A stretch of DNA of 64,000 bases from Bugulina stolonifera (taxonomy: Eukaryota > Bryozoa > Gymnolaemata > Cheilostomatida > Bugulidae). Numbering within the stretch: the stretch's first letter is position 1; the number at the start of each line of letters is the position of its first letter. Where the stretch lies: positions 2,625,001-2,689,000 of the forward strand of contig OW285188.1 in NCBI GenBank assembly GCA_935421135.1, read 5' to 3'. Of the stretch, positions 13,227 to 24,864 are shown in pieces. Position numbers and translations under genes: made by a program. The notes beneath the pieces were generated by a model. That model was not told the DNA's origin and did no database searches. It saw only the letters and a program-made list of their open reading frames with translations.

Positions 13227-13297
13227 TATTTATATACTTTTTATTCCTCGGAACATTCTAGACTGTTAATCGTCAAGCGTTGTCGCTTTGTGATTGG
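13227..13297 (-). promoter_or_regulatory. Polyubiquitin promoter: TATA box, heat-shock element, CCAAT
   Basis: Read on the minus strand: CCAAT (13293-13297), then AGAATGTTCC at 13250-13259 matching the paired heat-shock pentamers nGAAnnTTCn, then TATATAAATA (13227-13237). Transcription would start near 13200 and run into the leader exon ending at 13154. Polyubiquitin is stress-induced in most animals, so heat-shock control is a reasonable inference. Confidence 0.65.
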
Positions 13298-13299
13298 TT

Positions 13300-15700
13300 A
13301 ACGGCTATATAGTTCTGTACTTGTATTAATACACTCATATTTCATTGGCTCCATGACACCACGCTACTAAGTCATGTACACATTGCATAATCATTGTGGA
13401 AAACATGACTGTAATAATAACAATTATTATTCCTTGCTGCTGTGTTGGTCACTATTTATTCAGTATTAAATTCCCCACAGTCAGGTTTTCCCAATTTGGA
13501 ATTTTGGTTTACCAATGTGAAAAACCAAAACTGCTTATATTACTGTATATTCAATTTGGTTTATTATCAGCTAAACTATTTAATCAATACATATAGCCAC
13601 AGCAGGCAGTATGTCAGCTGTAATGTAGGAAGTTGTACTGTAGTATGTAGGCCTATATCAGTCTATATCTATACTATAGCACAGTATTGTTCATTTGTTG
13701 TGATCATAGATAAACATTTTTAGGATTTATAGTGGAAGAAATAGCACCAGCAATGGGCCGATCCACATCTTTCATGCACTCTCTTTTACAGTCTGTCAGT
13801 CTCAACAATTTGTAGTTGCAACCACCCTGGTACTAGATGATTTTCCACATTGTGTCATCAGCTCAGGGTCGTGGAGGGGCATCTCTATGCTTTACACTGA
13901 CTATTGAGGAAATCGAGGCTCATGTCTTGTCTGGAGCCTCCTCCAACTGTTACATGCAAGTGATTTGCAGATGACTGAATTCATGGTATATTGTACTCGA
14001 CTTTTGAGAGTGTTCTAGTCATATTACACTGACTATACACAGATTCACACCAGAGGAGATTCATCTGGCCCTTGCCGATGTATAAGTATTAGTAAATGTC
14101 CATCAACATCAGTGTGAGTAACAAACAAGCTGGTCATTGACAGACCCTGTTGCCTATATATCCATGTATACATGCACATGTATACGTGGATTTCATCTGT
14201 ATATAATATTATAAAGTATGTAATATAATAGAGTATAGACAGTGTATTGTTATATTGTTTACATTTACATGATTGTTGCTGTGCACTTTGTCTAACCCTT
14301 TATCAAACTGAAAGGTCAAGCAGTTATCAGTATAATAATGTACACTGTATAATAATATTGTACGTGCTATGTAAACACTAACTGTATAGGCAACATTGCT
14401 GTTGGTACCAGCAAGTACAACTACTTGCTACGAGTAGCACCAGTACATAATGGCCATAACAAGTAGCATGGGCCACATTAAAGTCCTATACGTTGTACTA
14501 CTACTACTAAAACTACTACTACTTGTGGATAAGGGCCTACTAAGTACCAGTTACTGGGTCATCTACCAGCTAGGGTCAGTGGACAAAGCAAGGACTGGTG
14601 GACAAAGACTATGCTTATTGCTGGTGTTGGATAAACTAAAATAACTATTCTATCACTACATAACAATAGTCAATTTCCACCTTGTTGCTGTCATGGTGAC
14701 CAAAATATGCATCCAGGTATGAGAGATAGTATATAATTATGTCATATACACAACTCCTAGACATGTCATTATGACTGGTAGTTGGAACAGCTACTAGTAA
14801 CAAAGATAGCTACGGATGAGCAAAGCTAAGTAGCCGACATGTTGATTACTAGCTGGGTACAGCTATTAGAGCTACATAATCCCTAAAGCACTAGCACAAA
14901 GGAGCTACTAACTAAATGCTAGAAAATCAATGATTATATGTCCAAGGCATACCTGTACAATAAGTACTGGTTGCACAAGTACAGGCTGGGCGAGCTAAAT
15001 TATTAGTATCAAACTAATAGCTAATGATGTTAGGTTGCTGAGTACATCCACTTGTAGGCTGACAGTGGTCATGTTATGATACAACAAGTGGGACTAGAAA
15101 CTGGAGGTGAATAATATTTGTGTTGATATGGTTGCCCTTTGGATTAGAGAGGCTTGATTGCATAACACAAATAGATCTATTAGATAACAGAGGCTATTAT
15201 TATCTGTGGTGTCATCATGATCACTGATAACAACATTGCACCATCACAAAGAGGAAAAATAGAACATTCTAGATTACAGGACTACAGTGTCACTGTATCA
15301 GTGTATCACATGTTGTGCATATCACCAATGTCACAACACACGTCACTGGTGATGATTCATACCAGAGAGGCACACAATATACACACCCTTCTCAGCCTCC
15401 TGTGCTCTATCACCTCACCTCAATGTAACAATACTGTGTGTGTGATAACCTGAACAATGTGTGTGAAAATGGCTCTCAACAATGCTTCCCTAACCCAAAT
15501 GCAGTAGAGATATACATTATACATGTAGTCCTAAGTCTACTGTTGTCTACATGAAATCATGTGACATACAACCTAGCTATCTGACTCATGTCTGTTACCC
15601 CTTACAGGATATAGAAGAGACATTTGAGAGCAGTGAGTGATGGAGTTACAGCATTTCCAATTATTCATATTACTACTAACTAATACATAATTATATTATA
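13300..15700. other. Intergenic DNA, no gene seen
   Basis: Short frames here lack splice context or recognisable motifs. There is a small ACTACTACT run near 14500 and several GTACATGTAC-like palindromes. I find no convincing gene. Confidence 0.4.
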
Positions 15701-15701
15701 T

Positions 15702-16238
15702 AACTATGTGACTAGATGGTACATATAGCCTATGTATGTGTTGATACTGTAGTATATGTAATACATGTATAACTATGTGACTAGATGGTACACATAGCCT
15801 ATGTGTTGATACTGTAGTACATTGTAATACATGTATAACTATGTGACTACATGTAGATGGTACTGGTACACATAGCCCATGTGTTGATACTGTAGTACAT
15901 TGTAATACATGTATAACTATGTGACTAGATGGTACACATAGCCTATGTGTTGATGCTGTAGTACATTGTAATACATGTATAACTATGTGACTAGATGGTA
16001 CACATAGCCTATGTATGTGTTGATGCTGTAGTACATTGTAATACATGTATAACTATGTGACTAGATGGTACACATAGCCTATGTATGTGTTGATGCTGTA
16101 GTACATTGTAATACATGTATAACTATGTGACTAGATGGTACACATAGCCTATGTATGTGTTGATGCTGTAGTACATTGTAATACATGTGTAACTATGTGA
16201 CTAGATGGTACACATAGCCTATGTATGTGTTGATACTC
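15702..16238. repeat. Minisatellite, ~65-bp unit, 8-9 copies
   Basis: The unit contains AACTATGTGACTAGATGG, TACACATAGCCTATG, TGTTGATRCTGTAG and ATTGTAATACATGT. It restarts at 15702, 15771, 15836, 15915, 15979 and on to about 16236, with length differences from a TATG insertion and from ACATGTAG in the third copy. Units are contiguous without unique spacers. The 116-residue minus-strand frame over it is a by-product of the repetition. Confidence 0.95.
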
Positions 16239-16619
16239 TTAGTCAAGTCTTACAACACAAGCTATTGATTGTAACAGGGAAGTGTTTTCCTTTCTAGCTT
16301 ATGAATACTAACTGCTATGGATTCTATCTATCTATCAACTTCTACATACATGATACATGATACATGTACACGTATATTATGATAATAGTCATAAATATAG
16401 TCATATTGTTAGTGGCCAGACATTCATAATAGACAGTCATCTCTACACTATTAACAACACAATAGCAGCCTGAATTGGTATGCCATCAGGCTGTAATCAT
16501 TGTGTATAATGACTGCATTATTTATAAACTGTAATAACTGTAATAACATGTAATTTGATATGTATAACTGCCTTTCTATACTCATGTAATGGAAGCCTAG
16601 GTCTCAGATCTTGTTATAA
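16239..16619. other. Intergenic DNA, no gene seen
   Basis: No exon, RNA gene or element end recognised between the minisatellite and LTR-like unit C. Confidence 0.4.
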
Positions 16620-17080
16620 TTAGTTTTGCATATGATTCACATCTTTTGTTCAAGGCCAACCCTAGTTAGGTCGGGCCTCGTCTACATGGCAGGCATCTTG
16701 TTGCGCAATTTCCGGACGATGCTACGTCATCCATTTACCGGAAATTTTTACCAGAAGTCTAAAACTATATAAAGTGTGTGCATTTGTATTGTACTGTCAG
16801 TTGATGCTTGGATCTCAATAAAGACATCCATGTACATTACTTATACAGAATCTTCTTTCGTAGCTAAGATTAGTTCCAGCTGTAGGTCCCATTGGACCTT
16901 GATGCCCCAACTATCTACTAGGATCGAACATACTCTTTCTCAAGAACAAGTCTAAACATTGACTTGGGGCCTATGGGTCATCTACTATAATCACAATACT
17001 GTTTGTCTTGTTTATCTAATATAGAAGGCCTAGCACCACTCATAGGCTCTTCTCACTTGCACCATCGGCCATCGGGTCAG
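16620..17080 (+). mobile_element. LTR-like unit C (solo LTR?)
   Basis: Carries GGTCGGGCCTCG, CATCTTGTTGCGCAAT, TTCCGGACGATG, then CTATATAAAGTG (about 16765-16776) and CAATAAAGACATCC (signal at 16817-16822), with GTGCATTTGTATTG and CAGTTGATG between them. This is the plus-strand counterpart of units A, B and D. The TATA-to-AATAAA distance is about 50 bp. No internal domain or paired LTR is found nearby, so it is best read as a solo LTR or LTR fragment; limits are approximate. Confidence 0.5.
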
Positions 17081-17262
17081 AACTCATACGCGGATGCAAA
17101 GACATCACAGTATAATAATCATATACATATGCATATGTACTTACATGTAGTACCTAACACTAGAACATGACAAAATCCCGGCAGTGCTAAAACTAACTAA
17201 ATGGTATCAACCATGAGTACAATTACTAAATACATATTATTATCCTCCAGCAGTAAGCCTAG

Positions 17263-17563
17263 AGCAGACTGGAAGCGAAATCAGCCGCACAGCAAGTGGG
17301 GCCATATTGTTTTGTTTTGCACTTCCAAGCACACTAGGCGCGTAACCATTGCGTAACTTTTGCGTTTGATTACTGGCCTAAACACGTCCTGCGCTTATGA
17401 ATATTTGAATTTTTGAGGGAAATGACGTAATGACTCGGTTGCCGACCAATAGCATGCACACGGCAAGCAAAAATATCAAACATGTTTGATCCAAGTAGCA
17501 GAGTCTCGCTTGTTTCTCACAATTTTTCTGGCGGATTTCGCCTCATTCGCTTCCAGTCTGCTC
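17263..17563. mobile_element. Foldback MITE (GAGCAGACTGGAAGCG ends)
   Basis: GAGCAGACTGGAAGCGAA at about 17263 is matched by TTCGCTTCCAGTCTGCTC at about 17546, enclosing ~265 bp that is more GC-rich than the surroundings and includes GCGTAACC and TGCGTAAC segments. GCCTA occurs near both outer edges, but a clean target duplication could not be fixed. No coding capacity. Confidence 0.7.
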
Positions 17564-17784
17564 CCGCCTATAATAGAGATTATAAGTACATAGTATATAA
17601 CTATATTCATGACAACATGCCCGTGCTCGCATATTATTGTCATTCAGGTCAACCACTATGATAACATGCCAGATGGTAAAATAAAATTGTACTAGTGAGG
17701 GCAAGAAACTTTATTAGCATATTATTGTATAATCTCTTAGCCCTGGGCGCAGGATACCATAACCTCAAACAATACACGGTTCAA

Positions 17785-18060
17785 GGACTGCTTTCTTTTG
17801 GATGCAATGGTCAGATAGTGTGTGACCATTTTCCAACTGTCCCCCCCCCCTCACTAAGGCATGTAGCTGCTGTGCTGGTGGGATGTTTTCTTTGTTTTAG
17901 ACTTCTAGCCTTTGGCACTATCGATGGCGTTAGAAGGTTTGGCGTTATAGCCTTGGGTCCTTTCATTTCAGTGTCTCTACTTACACATATGAGCATTTGA
18001 CAACAGGTGGCACTCAATGGAGAGTGAACATTGTACCTCAGTCTCTATTAGCAGCAAGGT
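17785..18060 (-). pseudogene. Decayed single ubiquitin unit
   Basis: Compared with the polyubiquitin units on the same strand (e.g. 11510-11740), this stretch keeps recognisable blocks in the same order: GATAGTGTGTGACCATTTTC beside GATAGTGTGCGGCCATCTTC, TTTCTTTGTTTTAGA beside CTTTGTCTTGGA, CACTATCGATGGCGTTAGAA beside GACATTTTCGATGGTGTCGG, and CACTCAATGGAGAGTG beside ACCAGATGGAGAGTG. It has many substitutions, a run of 11 Cs and indels, and no open frame. It covers about one unit and lies ~5 kb upstream of the intact gene. Either a retrocopy or an old duplicated fragment; no poly(A) tract was identified to decide. Confidence 0.7.
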
Positions 18061-19930
18061 TAGCCTTCACTGAAATAAGGTGGATGAAATACTAATAATT
18101 ATGGTCATGGAGTTACCTGCCTATGACTGCAGACAGAGTACATACAGATCGACACACATATCCCACTCATGCTTCATGTTATGGAGGACATAATGTACAC
18201 ACAAATGTAGTATAATACTACATTTGTAGTCATATCTTGAAGGATGTCTATGACTGACTACACCCTATGTCAGCAACCACATTGTGTAGCCTTAGAGCCC
18301 AACATTGTGTAAGCCATAGAGCTAATAAAACATGCTTATACAATGTACCTGTAGCATGGACACCACAACTACGTCATGTAATATAGTGTAATTATAATAG
18401 TGCACTAAAATAATAGTATACACAAGTATAACAAGAAGTTGTCCTCTCTGTGTATTTCAGAGAACAATAGAAATTTGAGGACCACTGCTTGCTATAATGG
18501 TGTGTCCATGGCCTACTACTAGGCTGTCGAGTGTGGAGTATAGTTATAATGTTGATGTTGTTTAGAGTCGCTGGTTCTACTTGGCCTCTTATTGTTGGTG
18601 GTACACTGACATAATTCATGATATCCATTACCATGATAGATACATGTATATACAGATATTTCAGAGACTTATATTAGCAAAAAATAAAAAGGTTAATTTT
18701 TCGTAGGCACACGGCAGCATGTTGCGCTACTATATGATAACATATCAACTGGTAATGTATGCCCTGGGTATCACTGAGCACATTTTTTTAAATTAGACTA
18801 CCACAATATCTTCTCCAAGGCGTGTATATATTATATTACATGTTCATTATTATTTTACTATATGCAGTAATACAATCCTCCAAATATTATGCAAGTGTAT
18901 TTAGGAAGCACAATTTCACCTGGTGTTTTATCATATCAAATCATAACTTCCTCCAGTGGTTGGCCTACTGGTTATACTTCATGGTGTTCCCTGTCCATGG
19001 ACTGCCATGAAGTAACCAGTGCTGTCCAGACTCCAGATGTTAAAGGATCACCGCCACAGTTTTTGTTAACATTCTGAGACACCCAGTAGGCCTAATAGAA
19101 TATACATAATTATGTATATACTAATGCAATCATTACAATATCGTAGCATGGCACACATCATACGTGAAAATACATGTATTGCTAGTTTGTGAAAACTACA
19201 AAGGCAAAGAACTGAAAGAAGGCAAGGGTATTGGCTTTCTTCAGCATCATAATCTACTAATATAAGTTGTCACCTCCTGGCTTATAAAAATACAACCACG
19301 TGTGTAAATACCCTCCAAAAGCGTCATCAAGTAAAAAATTAGAGCACAATAGTCGTCTACAATTCGTTATAATATTGATATCTTACGATGTCTGCAATGA
19401 AGGCGTGCTCGCGAGAGACGCGATCATAACAAACACCTACCAAAGTACTTGTGCTTTGTGTCTCTTGGCTTTTGATTTTATTTCTTCGTTGTATATTAAT
19501 ATTTACTGATATTAATTTCCTGCTCATCAGTATATTTATTATATTTCCACCTGAAGTATGTGATAATAAGTTAGCATGAAAAGTTGAGTGAAATGAAATT
19601 TGTTTCCAATCATCATCATGCTTAATAAATAAATTAAATAATTATAATTATATTTATATTAATATTATATATTAATATTATTATTTTATTAAATTATAAT
19701 TATAATAATAATTTTAAATTTTATTTATAATATAGTATAATTATTAAATTATTATTATTATGATATAACACTGATACTTCTTTCTCTACTTCACTTTTTT
19801 GTATATTTTTATTTAGAGAAAGAGGAGCATAAAACTGATTGGATTCCTTTACAGCTACTGAAACACACGTAATGAAAATAATCTAACGACATATCATATG
19901 CACATAACGATTTATGATAAAGATGTGATA
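18061..19930. other. Intergenic DNA with AT-rich tract
   Basis: No convincing gene. A hairpin-like pair, TTATACTTCATGG and CCATGAAGTAA, lies near 18970-19015. About 19615-19765 is nearly pure A/T with internal ATTAATATTAT symmetry, similar in character to 2920-3240. Confidence 0.4.
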
Positions 19931-20264
19931 CAGAGCTGGGTCCAAGTCATAGATAAGTCAAGTCATAAGTTGACTTGACTTGGACTTGCAGACTTGACTT
20001 GGAAACCCGAATGACTTGTGACTTTGACTCGGCGTCTACCAAGTCAATGTGGCAGATAAAATTCTGTACACTGTATAGCCAACATTGAAAACTAGTCTGA
20101 ACTGTCTACCCATTTATAGTCTTTACTTCATCAGTGCTGCTAGAAGCACTCTGAGTATATCAGATTTAGGCAGCGTTCAAAGTGTGTACCCACCTCAATT
20201 TTAGTGGTTATGCGGCTAGTAGGCGTGTACCCTCGTTTTAATAGCTTATTTTCCCCATACAGTC

Positions 20265-20342
20265 ACTATAGGCCTGATAGTCTAGTGGTAGAGTGATTGA
20301 CTCTCATTCATAGGGTCTTGAGTTCAAATCTCACCAGAGCCT
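20265..20342 (+). tRNA. tRNA-like pseudogene (Glu-like anticodon TTC)
   Basis: TAGTCTAGTGG matches the Pol III A box and GTTCAAATC the B box, and a T run (about 20345) follows. An anticodon stem ACTCT/AGGGT encloses a loop reading TTC at the anticodon position, but base 33 is A instead of U, the acceptor stem has at least two mismatches and the T stem one. It is therefore more likely a decayed tRNA or a SINE head than a working tRNA gene. It lies within the 19931-21327 transposon. Confidence 0.35.
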
Positions 20343-20689
20343 AACTTTTTTCATTTCAGTAATTCACTAATCTCTTAGCTACTATAAGATCAAGTGGATA
20401 GCTATACAATACTAATCTGTAAGATTTCATGCACCGTGTACCCACCTCATTTGTTCCACTCCGGACACTGGGATTAGGTATGAGGATACACAACACAGGC
20501 AACACTTGCACTATGTACTTGATGCTACAGGCCTACAGTGTCTAGTCTCAAGTACACATAGTGTAAGTGTAGTGTAAGTGGTGTATAGCATACAGTGTAC
20601 ACTGCAATAAGAATTAGTTTAGAAATGCAGGACTGGCCAGTGGACACTGTGTTATGCACTGTTTATATGCGATGTAACACTGTATCACT

Positions 20690-21007
20690 TAAGGCTGTGA
20701 CAAATCCACGAATCCGGATCCGATTCCGAATCCTTAGGCACGGTTCCGAATCTCGGTTCCAAAATGCTCAGTTTCGAATCCAACATTGTAAAGTTTTTGT
20801 TATTTTTTGTAGCAAACTAACAGTGAATAGCAGATGAAATATGCTTATACAGTTTGATTACATGGTTTATTTGATGACAAAAGATATTGAATTTGCTAAA
20901 ACGAGTAATTCCACGCGGAATTGTTTAGGAATCGGAATCGAGAATCTGCATGGTGCCAGGAATCGGAATCGTCAGATTCGAAAACTTTTGGATTCGTTCC
21001 AGCCCTA
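20690..21007. mobile_element. Nested hAT MITE, perfect 8-bp TSD
   Basis: 318 bp starting TAAGGCTGTGACAAATCC and ending GGATTCGTTCCAGCCCTA, flanked by the perfect duplication GTATCACT (20682-20689 and 21008-21015). Inside both ends are clusters of GGAATCGGAATC-type motifs in inverted orientation. Non-coding; it inserted into the element at 19931-21327. Confidence 0.92.
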
Positions 21008-21444
21008 GTATCACTGTTACAATATATAAATGTAATACCACATAGCCAGTCTAGACCATAGCGCCAATATTACTAAATGTATAGACTACCGTAACCGTAT
21101 AACATACTCGGCCAGTTTCACATGGATTGGAATGTCTACTAAAAGAGAAAAGGTGGATTTGGGAAATGTAAAATTTTAAAGTTGTCTCCCACTTGACTTG
21201 TCTTTCTACTTGACTTGACTTGAGACTTGCATTGCTGGCTGGCTTGACTTGAAGCAGCACTGACTTGTCTTCAACTTGACTTGCTTGCAAAATTTTAGAA
21301 ATGACTTGAAGTCCGACTTGAACCCAGCTGTGATATGATGATCGAAATGAATTTGAGGTAACAAAGGGGTCTAATTCCTGCAGAGGTTGAGATTAGATAA
21401 CATAATATTAATTTAAGTTTGGTACGTTTTGATTAAGATTGAAT

Positions 21445-21860
21445 TTTATTAATTATGTTAGAATATCCAGACACTCTAAAAAGTACCATACATGATATCG
21501 AAATGGTACAGAATCGTGCTGTGAGATTTATTGCAGAGCTCAAGAGTCGTGAAAGCTTCAGAGAAGCCTGAGCTGAACGAAGTCTGCAAACTGCGAGAAA
21601 AGCGCAAAAGCCACAGACTAAACCTCCTGATCCGCATCATGAAAGCAGTGCGCTGTTATCACCCTATGATGAAATTGTAAATGATCACACAAACATGATA
21701 GTGATAACAAGAGCTGCAGCCCGTGGTGAGCCCACATCTACATCTATCTCAACAATCTCCAGATGCTACCACCAAAGCTTTTTGCCAAGGACTCCTATAT
21801 ATGTAAAATGAGAGGTATCATGGCTGAAGACTAAGAAGTAATCCCTAACAGCGGTAATGC
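21445..21860 (+). pseudogene. LINE C-terminal remnant
   Basis: Frame-shifted translation gives IEMVQNRAVRFIAELKSR, then LSPYDEIVNDHTNMI, TRAAARGE and CYHQSFLPRTPIYVK. This lines up with the C-terminal part of the LINE at 1878-2207 (MVQHKVVRFIRKLHG, RTSLQTRTAAKN, FYNSFLPRAV). It is a 5'-truncated, dead copy of a related non-LTR element; a stop and frameshifts are present near 21570. Confidence 0.7.
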
Positions 21861-23808
21861 TGAAATCCCTGGTCAAAACTAAATGCACACCGCTACACTA
21901 ATGAGACACTCTACTTACACCGCCGGTGGCCATGAGTGTTCTACCTCATCAGAGGTACTATTTTAATTTTATCTATGGTGTGTTATCATTTAATTATGTT
22001 ATTTATGTTTTAGTATCATTTATGTGTGTCATTGAAATGGTTTTTTGTATAATTAATTGTATTATTTAAATTTTTCTGTAGAGATGGAATGAGTACAAGA
22101 AATCTCGAATTGTCTTTTGTTTCGAAAGTTGTCTCAAGATGGCAATTAGTACTCGAGACTAGAAAACCAATAGCACATAATAACTTTTATTTATAATAAA
22201 TTAAAAATTACTATATTATTCATTATTCATTGCTAATCATCAATAAATCCATAAAATAACCAATTGAATTACTTAGTCATACTACTTACATGTACATTCC
22301 AAGCACTGATTTCCTAGTAATAGCAGTGCAGCTAACGCAAAACTACTAACTACTACAGAACTACTAAGGCATTTCAATCAACTGACAATTCTCTCATAAT
22401 GCAATGTGATGTCTATGGGAGTATTTCAGTAATGAAAACATAACTCTTACTAGTTGCACACATGTACATACACGTCCATGTCCAATACATTCCATACATT
22501 AATATTAAATGCCACTTATAGTTTTCTGTTCATCTTTTATTGATATGATGCAAAGCATATGAAATATAAATAATTTACACAGTGGTGATTGAGACTATTG
22601 GAATTCTAACATGCAAATATATAAAAGTTCGGAAAATTTTAAGGACAAATCTTTTAAATCCTAAAACCTAGTCTCGTCTCGTTTCGAATTTTTTTGAAGT
22701 GGTGTCTTTACTTCAACAATGCTGTCTATTCCGCCTTTTTTTTCTGTAATATACGTTGTCATTTGTTAAATATAATTAATATGATGAGAATTTCTTTATG
22801 ATGAAATTTTAAGCATCACTATTATTTTTTTTATAATAATTGAATGCAGGCGATAAGTAATGCAAACTTCAGAACCGTTTTTATTAAAGAGGGAGTATTT
22901 CCAAAATTGACCAAAACCAATGAAAAGGCTGAATAGCTTGTTGAATAGTACTTGCTTAGAGCAATTCAAAATGGTCTGCCAGTGCAGCAGCAGATGATGT
23001 CATCTACCACAAATCGATCTCAAACAAAGGCAGTCTATGTCATCTGAGTAATCCAGTTAACCTTGTTATAAAGCACATGGAAAGGCTTTTATACAATAAA
23101 TTTTCTATTAACCAAGAGTTGATAAATTCCTTCTACACTTTTGATAACATAATACTTAGTCACATATATTTACTTGTCTTTTTGATTTCAAACATCAAGG
23201 AAGTGCAATATTAGCAAGAAAACTTCTCATTTATTTGAGGGTATACTACAATGATAAGACAACTTCTTCATATTTTCTAAAAACTCCCCATGAGTGTATA
23301 GAGATAGTGGGTGTTCTATTTTCCAGTATTTTTCCAAAATACACATAACTACTTGTGGTAAAACAATATTAGCGGTGAAAGAGAAATAAATAACTAAATT
23401 TAGCATAAATAGTTTCCAATTATATTTATCTGCTCATACAAGAGGGGACAACTCAGGAAGACTACCCAGTCTTTGGTGCTACTCCCACTTTAAAGTTTCA
23501 AAAAGTGACCATGATCATTAGCAAACTATATTTGCGACATTTATTCATATTCTATATATATTGAAATACTTTGTACTACAATCACTGGCTGCTATAGTGA
23601 AATAAACTCACAGATCTGGTTCTATTGGCTCTGTGTGCACCACGTCATACCACGTAGGCCTAGTAGTAAACTGTATACATGGGCTGTGACTTCCTTTTTT
23701 TCTAACAAACAAACTACATGCATCATATTGTAACCTATTGGGTTTCAACTCTGTGCTTGCTGATAACTGCATTATTTAACTTCAGTTTTATGTAAATTTT
23801 CTTTTTAG
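21861..23808. other. Upstream region of Hv1, no other gene seen
   Basis: The end contains a good splice acceptor (TTTTCTTTTTAG) directly against the Hv1 start codon, so a non-coding leader exon must lie somewhere here, but its donor could not be fixed. Sequences near 22080-22160 and 22660-22690 share CTCGAGACTAG/CTAGTCTCGTC-like inverted motifs that may be ends of a diverged transposon; no target duplication was found. Confidence 0.4.
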
Positions 23809-24864
23809 ATGATGAAGGGTTTTGGAGTGTTCCGTAACTCGAGTCCCGATGATAAAGAGAGAGTGGTAGAGAAATCAGACACGAGTAGTTCCATTGTGTC
23901 TGACGATACAGTGAAACAGCCTCAGACCATTAGAGAACACGTCGCTCACATCATCCATTCTCGGAAATTCCAAATTGTAATAATATGCTTGGTTATATTG
24001 GACTGCCTATTGGTTATATCAGAGTTGCTTATCGACTTGAAAGCATTTGAACAGGAAGTAGAAGTTGAGCATGACATTACAAAAGGTTCTTCCGGTCACA
24101 CTCTGGTTACTAATGATGAACGCATTCCTGACACTGAGCATGTTAAGGATGAGTTGAAAGCTGCAGAAGAGAAGGAGAAAGCGACTTTAATAGCCGCAGA
24201 GGTGCTCCATTATTTTAGTATCGTTATACTCAGCATCTTCCTTTTGGAGCTATGTGTGAAACTATTCGCTATGGGCAAAGAATTTTTCTATCATAAAATG
24301 GAAGTTATAGATGCCGTTATTGTAGTCGTATCATTTGCTCTTGACATTGCCTTCATAGATGTGGAAGGATTAGCCTCTGCTTTTGGTCTGTTGGTGATAT
24401 TGCGTCTCTGGAGAATTGGACGGGTAGTTAATGGTAAGCTATTAGAAATGCCTAATTAAAGACTTCATTCCATGTCTCTATGATTTAATCGTGAACTCTA
24501 GTGGCTATACTATTGTGGCAGTATTATCATGCATATCAGGTTGTCTGTTATTGGCCTATTCATTGGCTATTTATGTGTTTTAGGCATTGTGCTCTCGATG
24601 AAAACTCAGGCAGAGAAAAAGATAGCCAAAGAAAAAGCTTTGCGTGAAGCTAGTGAGGCGGAGCTCGTCAAGTTTAGAGAATACTGTGCTGCACAGGAAC
24701 GTGAAATAGAGGCTCTCCAATTACTTCTTACTCAACATAAAATAGAGTTCACAAAGATGTCTAAACCTAGCTTACCAGTCAGTACTATCGATGTAGTAGC
24801 GGAAGTAAATCAGTACATAGAGGCTACAAAGATGGCTGACAACAACGATGGTGCTACTTCATAA
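23809..24864 (+). CDS. HVCN1-like: Voltage-gated proton channel Hv1
   Basis: A voltage-sensor-only channel that extrudes protons across membranes when depolarised. Coding exons 23809-24433 and 24584-24864 (GTAAGC donor, TTTTAG acceptor, 150-bp intron, split Gly209) give 301 aa. S1 (about 54-77) holds Asp65 in VILDCLLVISELL, equivalent to the selectivity Asp112 of human Hv1. S2 has Phe144 and Glu147, S3 has Asp168, and S4 reads RLWRIGRVVNG with the three arginines (199, 202, 205) and Asn. A C-terminal coiled coil (about 215-262) keeps the cysteine (243) equivalent to human Cys249. His134 matches the Zn-binding His140, but the second one (human His193) is Gly187 here. The S1-S2 loop is ~41 residues longer than human and charged. 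The start ATG-ATG directly follows a splice acceptor, so a leader exon exists upstream. Confidence 0.95.

Larger units (their letters stand above)
19931..21327. mobile_element. hAT-like element rich in ACTTGACTTG motifs
   Basis: Starts CAGAGCTGGGTCCAAGTC and ends GACTTGAACCCAG. The subterminal regions at both ends are packed with repeats of AAGTCAAGTC (left) and GACTTGACTTG (right). TGTGATA occurs just outside both ends (19924-19930 and 21329-21335), consistent with an 8-bp duplication with one change, though the right end is a few bases ambiguous. It contains a tRNA-like sequence (20265-20342) and a later hAT insertion (20690-21007). No transposase frame. Confidence 0.75.

Noticed and set aside
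15696..16046. 116-residue minus-strand repeat protein
   Set aside because: It lies wholly inside the 65-bp minisatellite; its length comes from the repeat period.
20265..20342. Functional tRNA-Glu gene
   Set aside because: Mismatched acceptor and T stems and no U33; kept only as a tRNA-like pseudogene.
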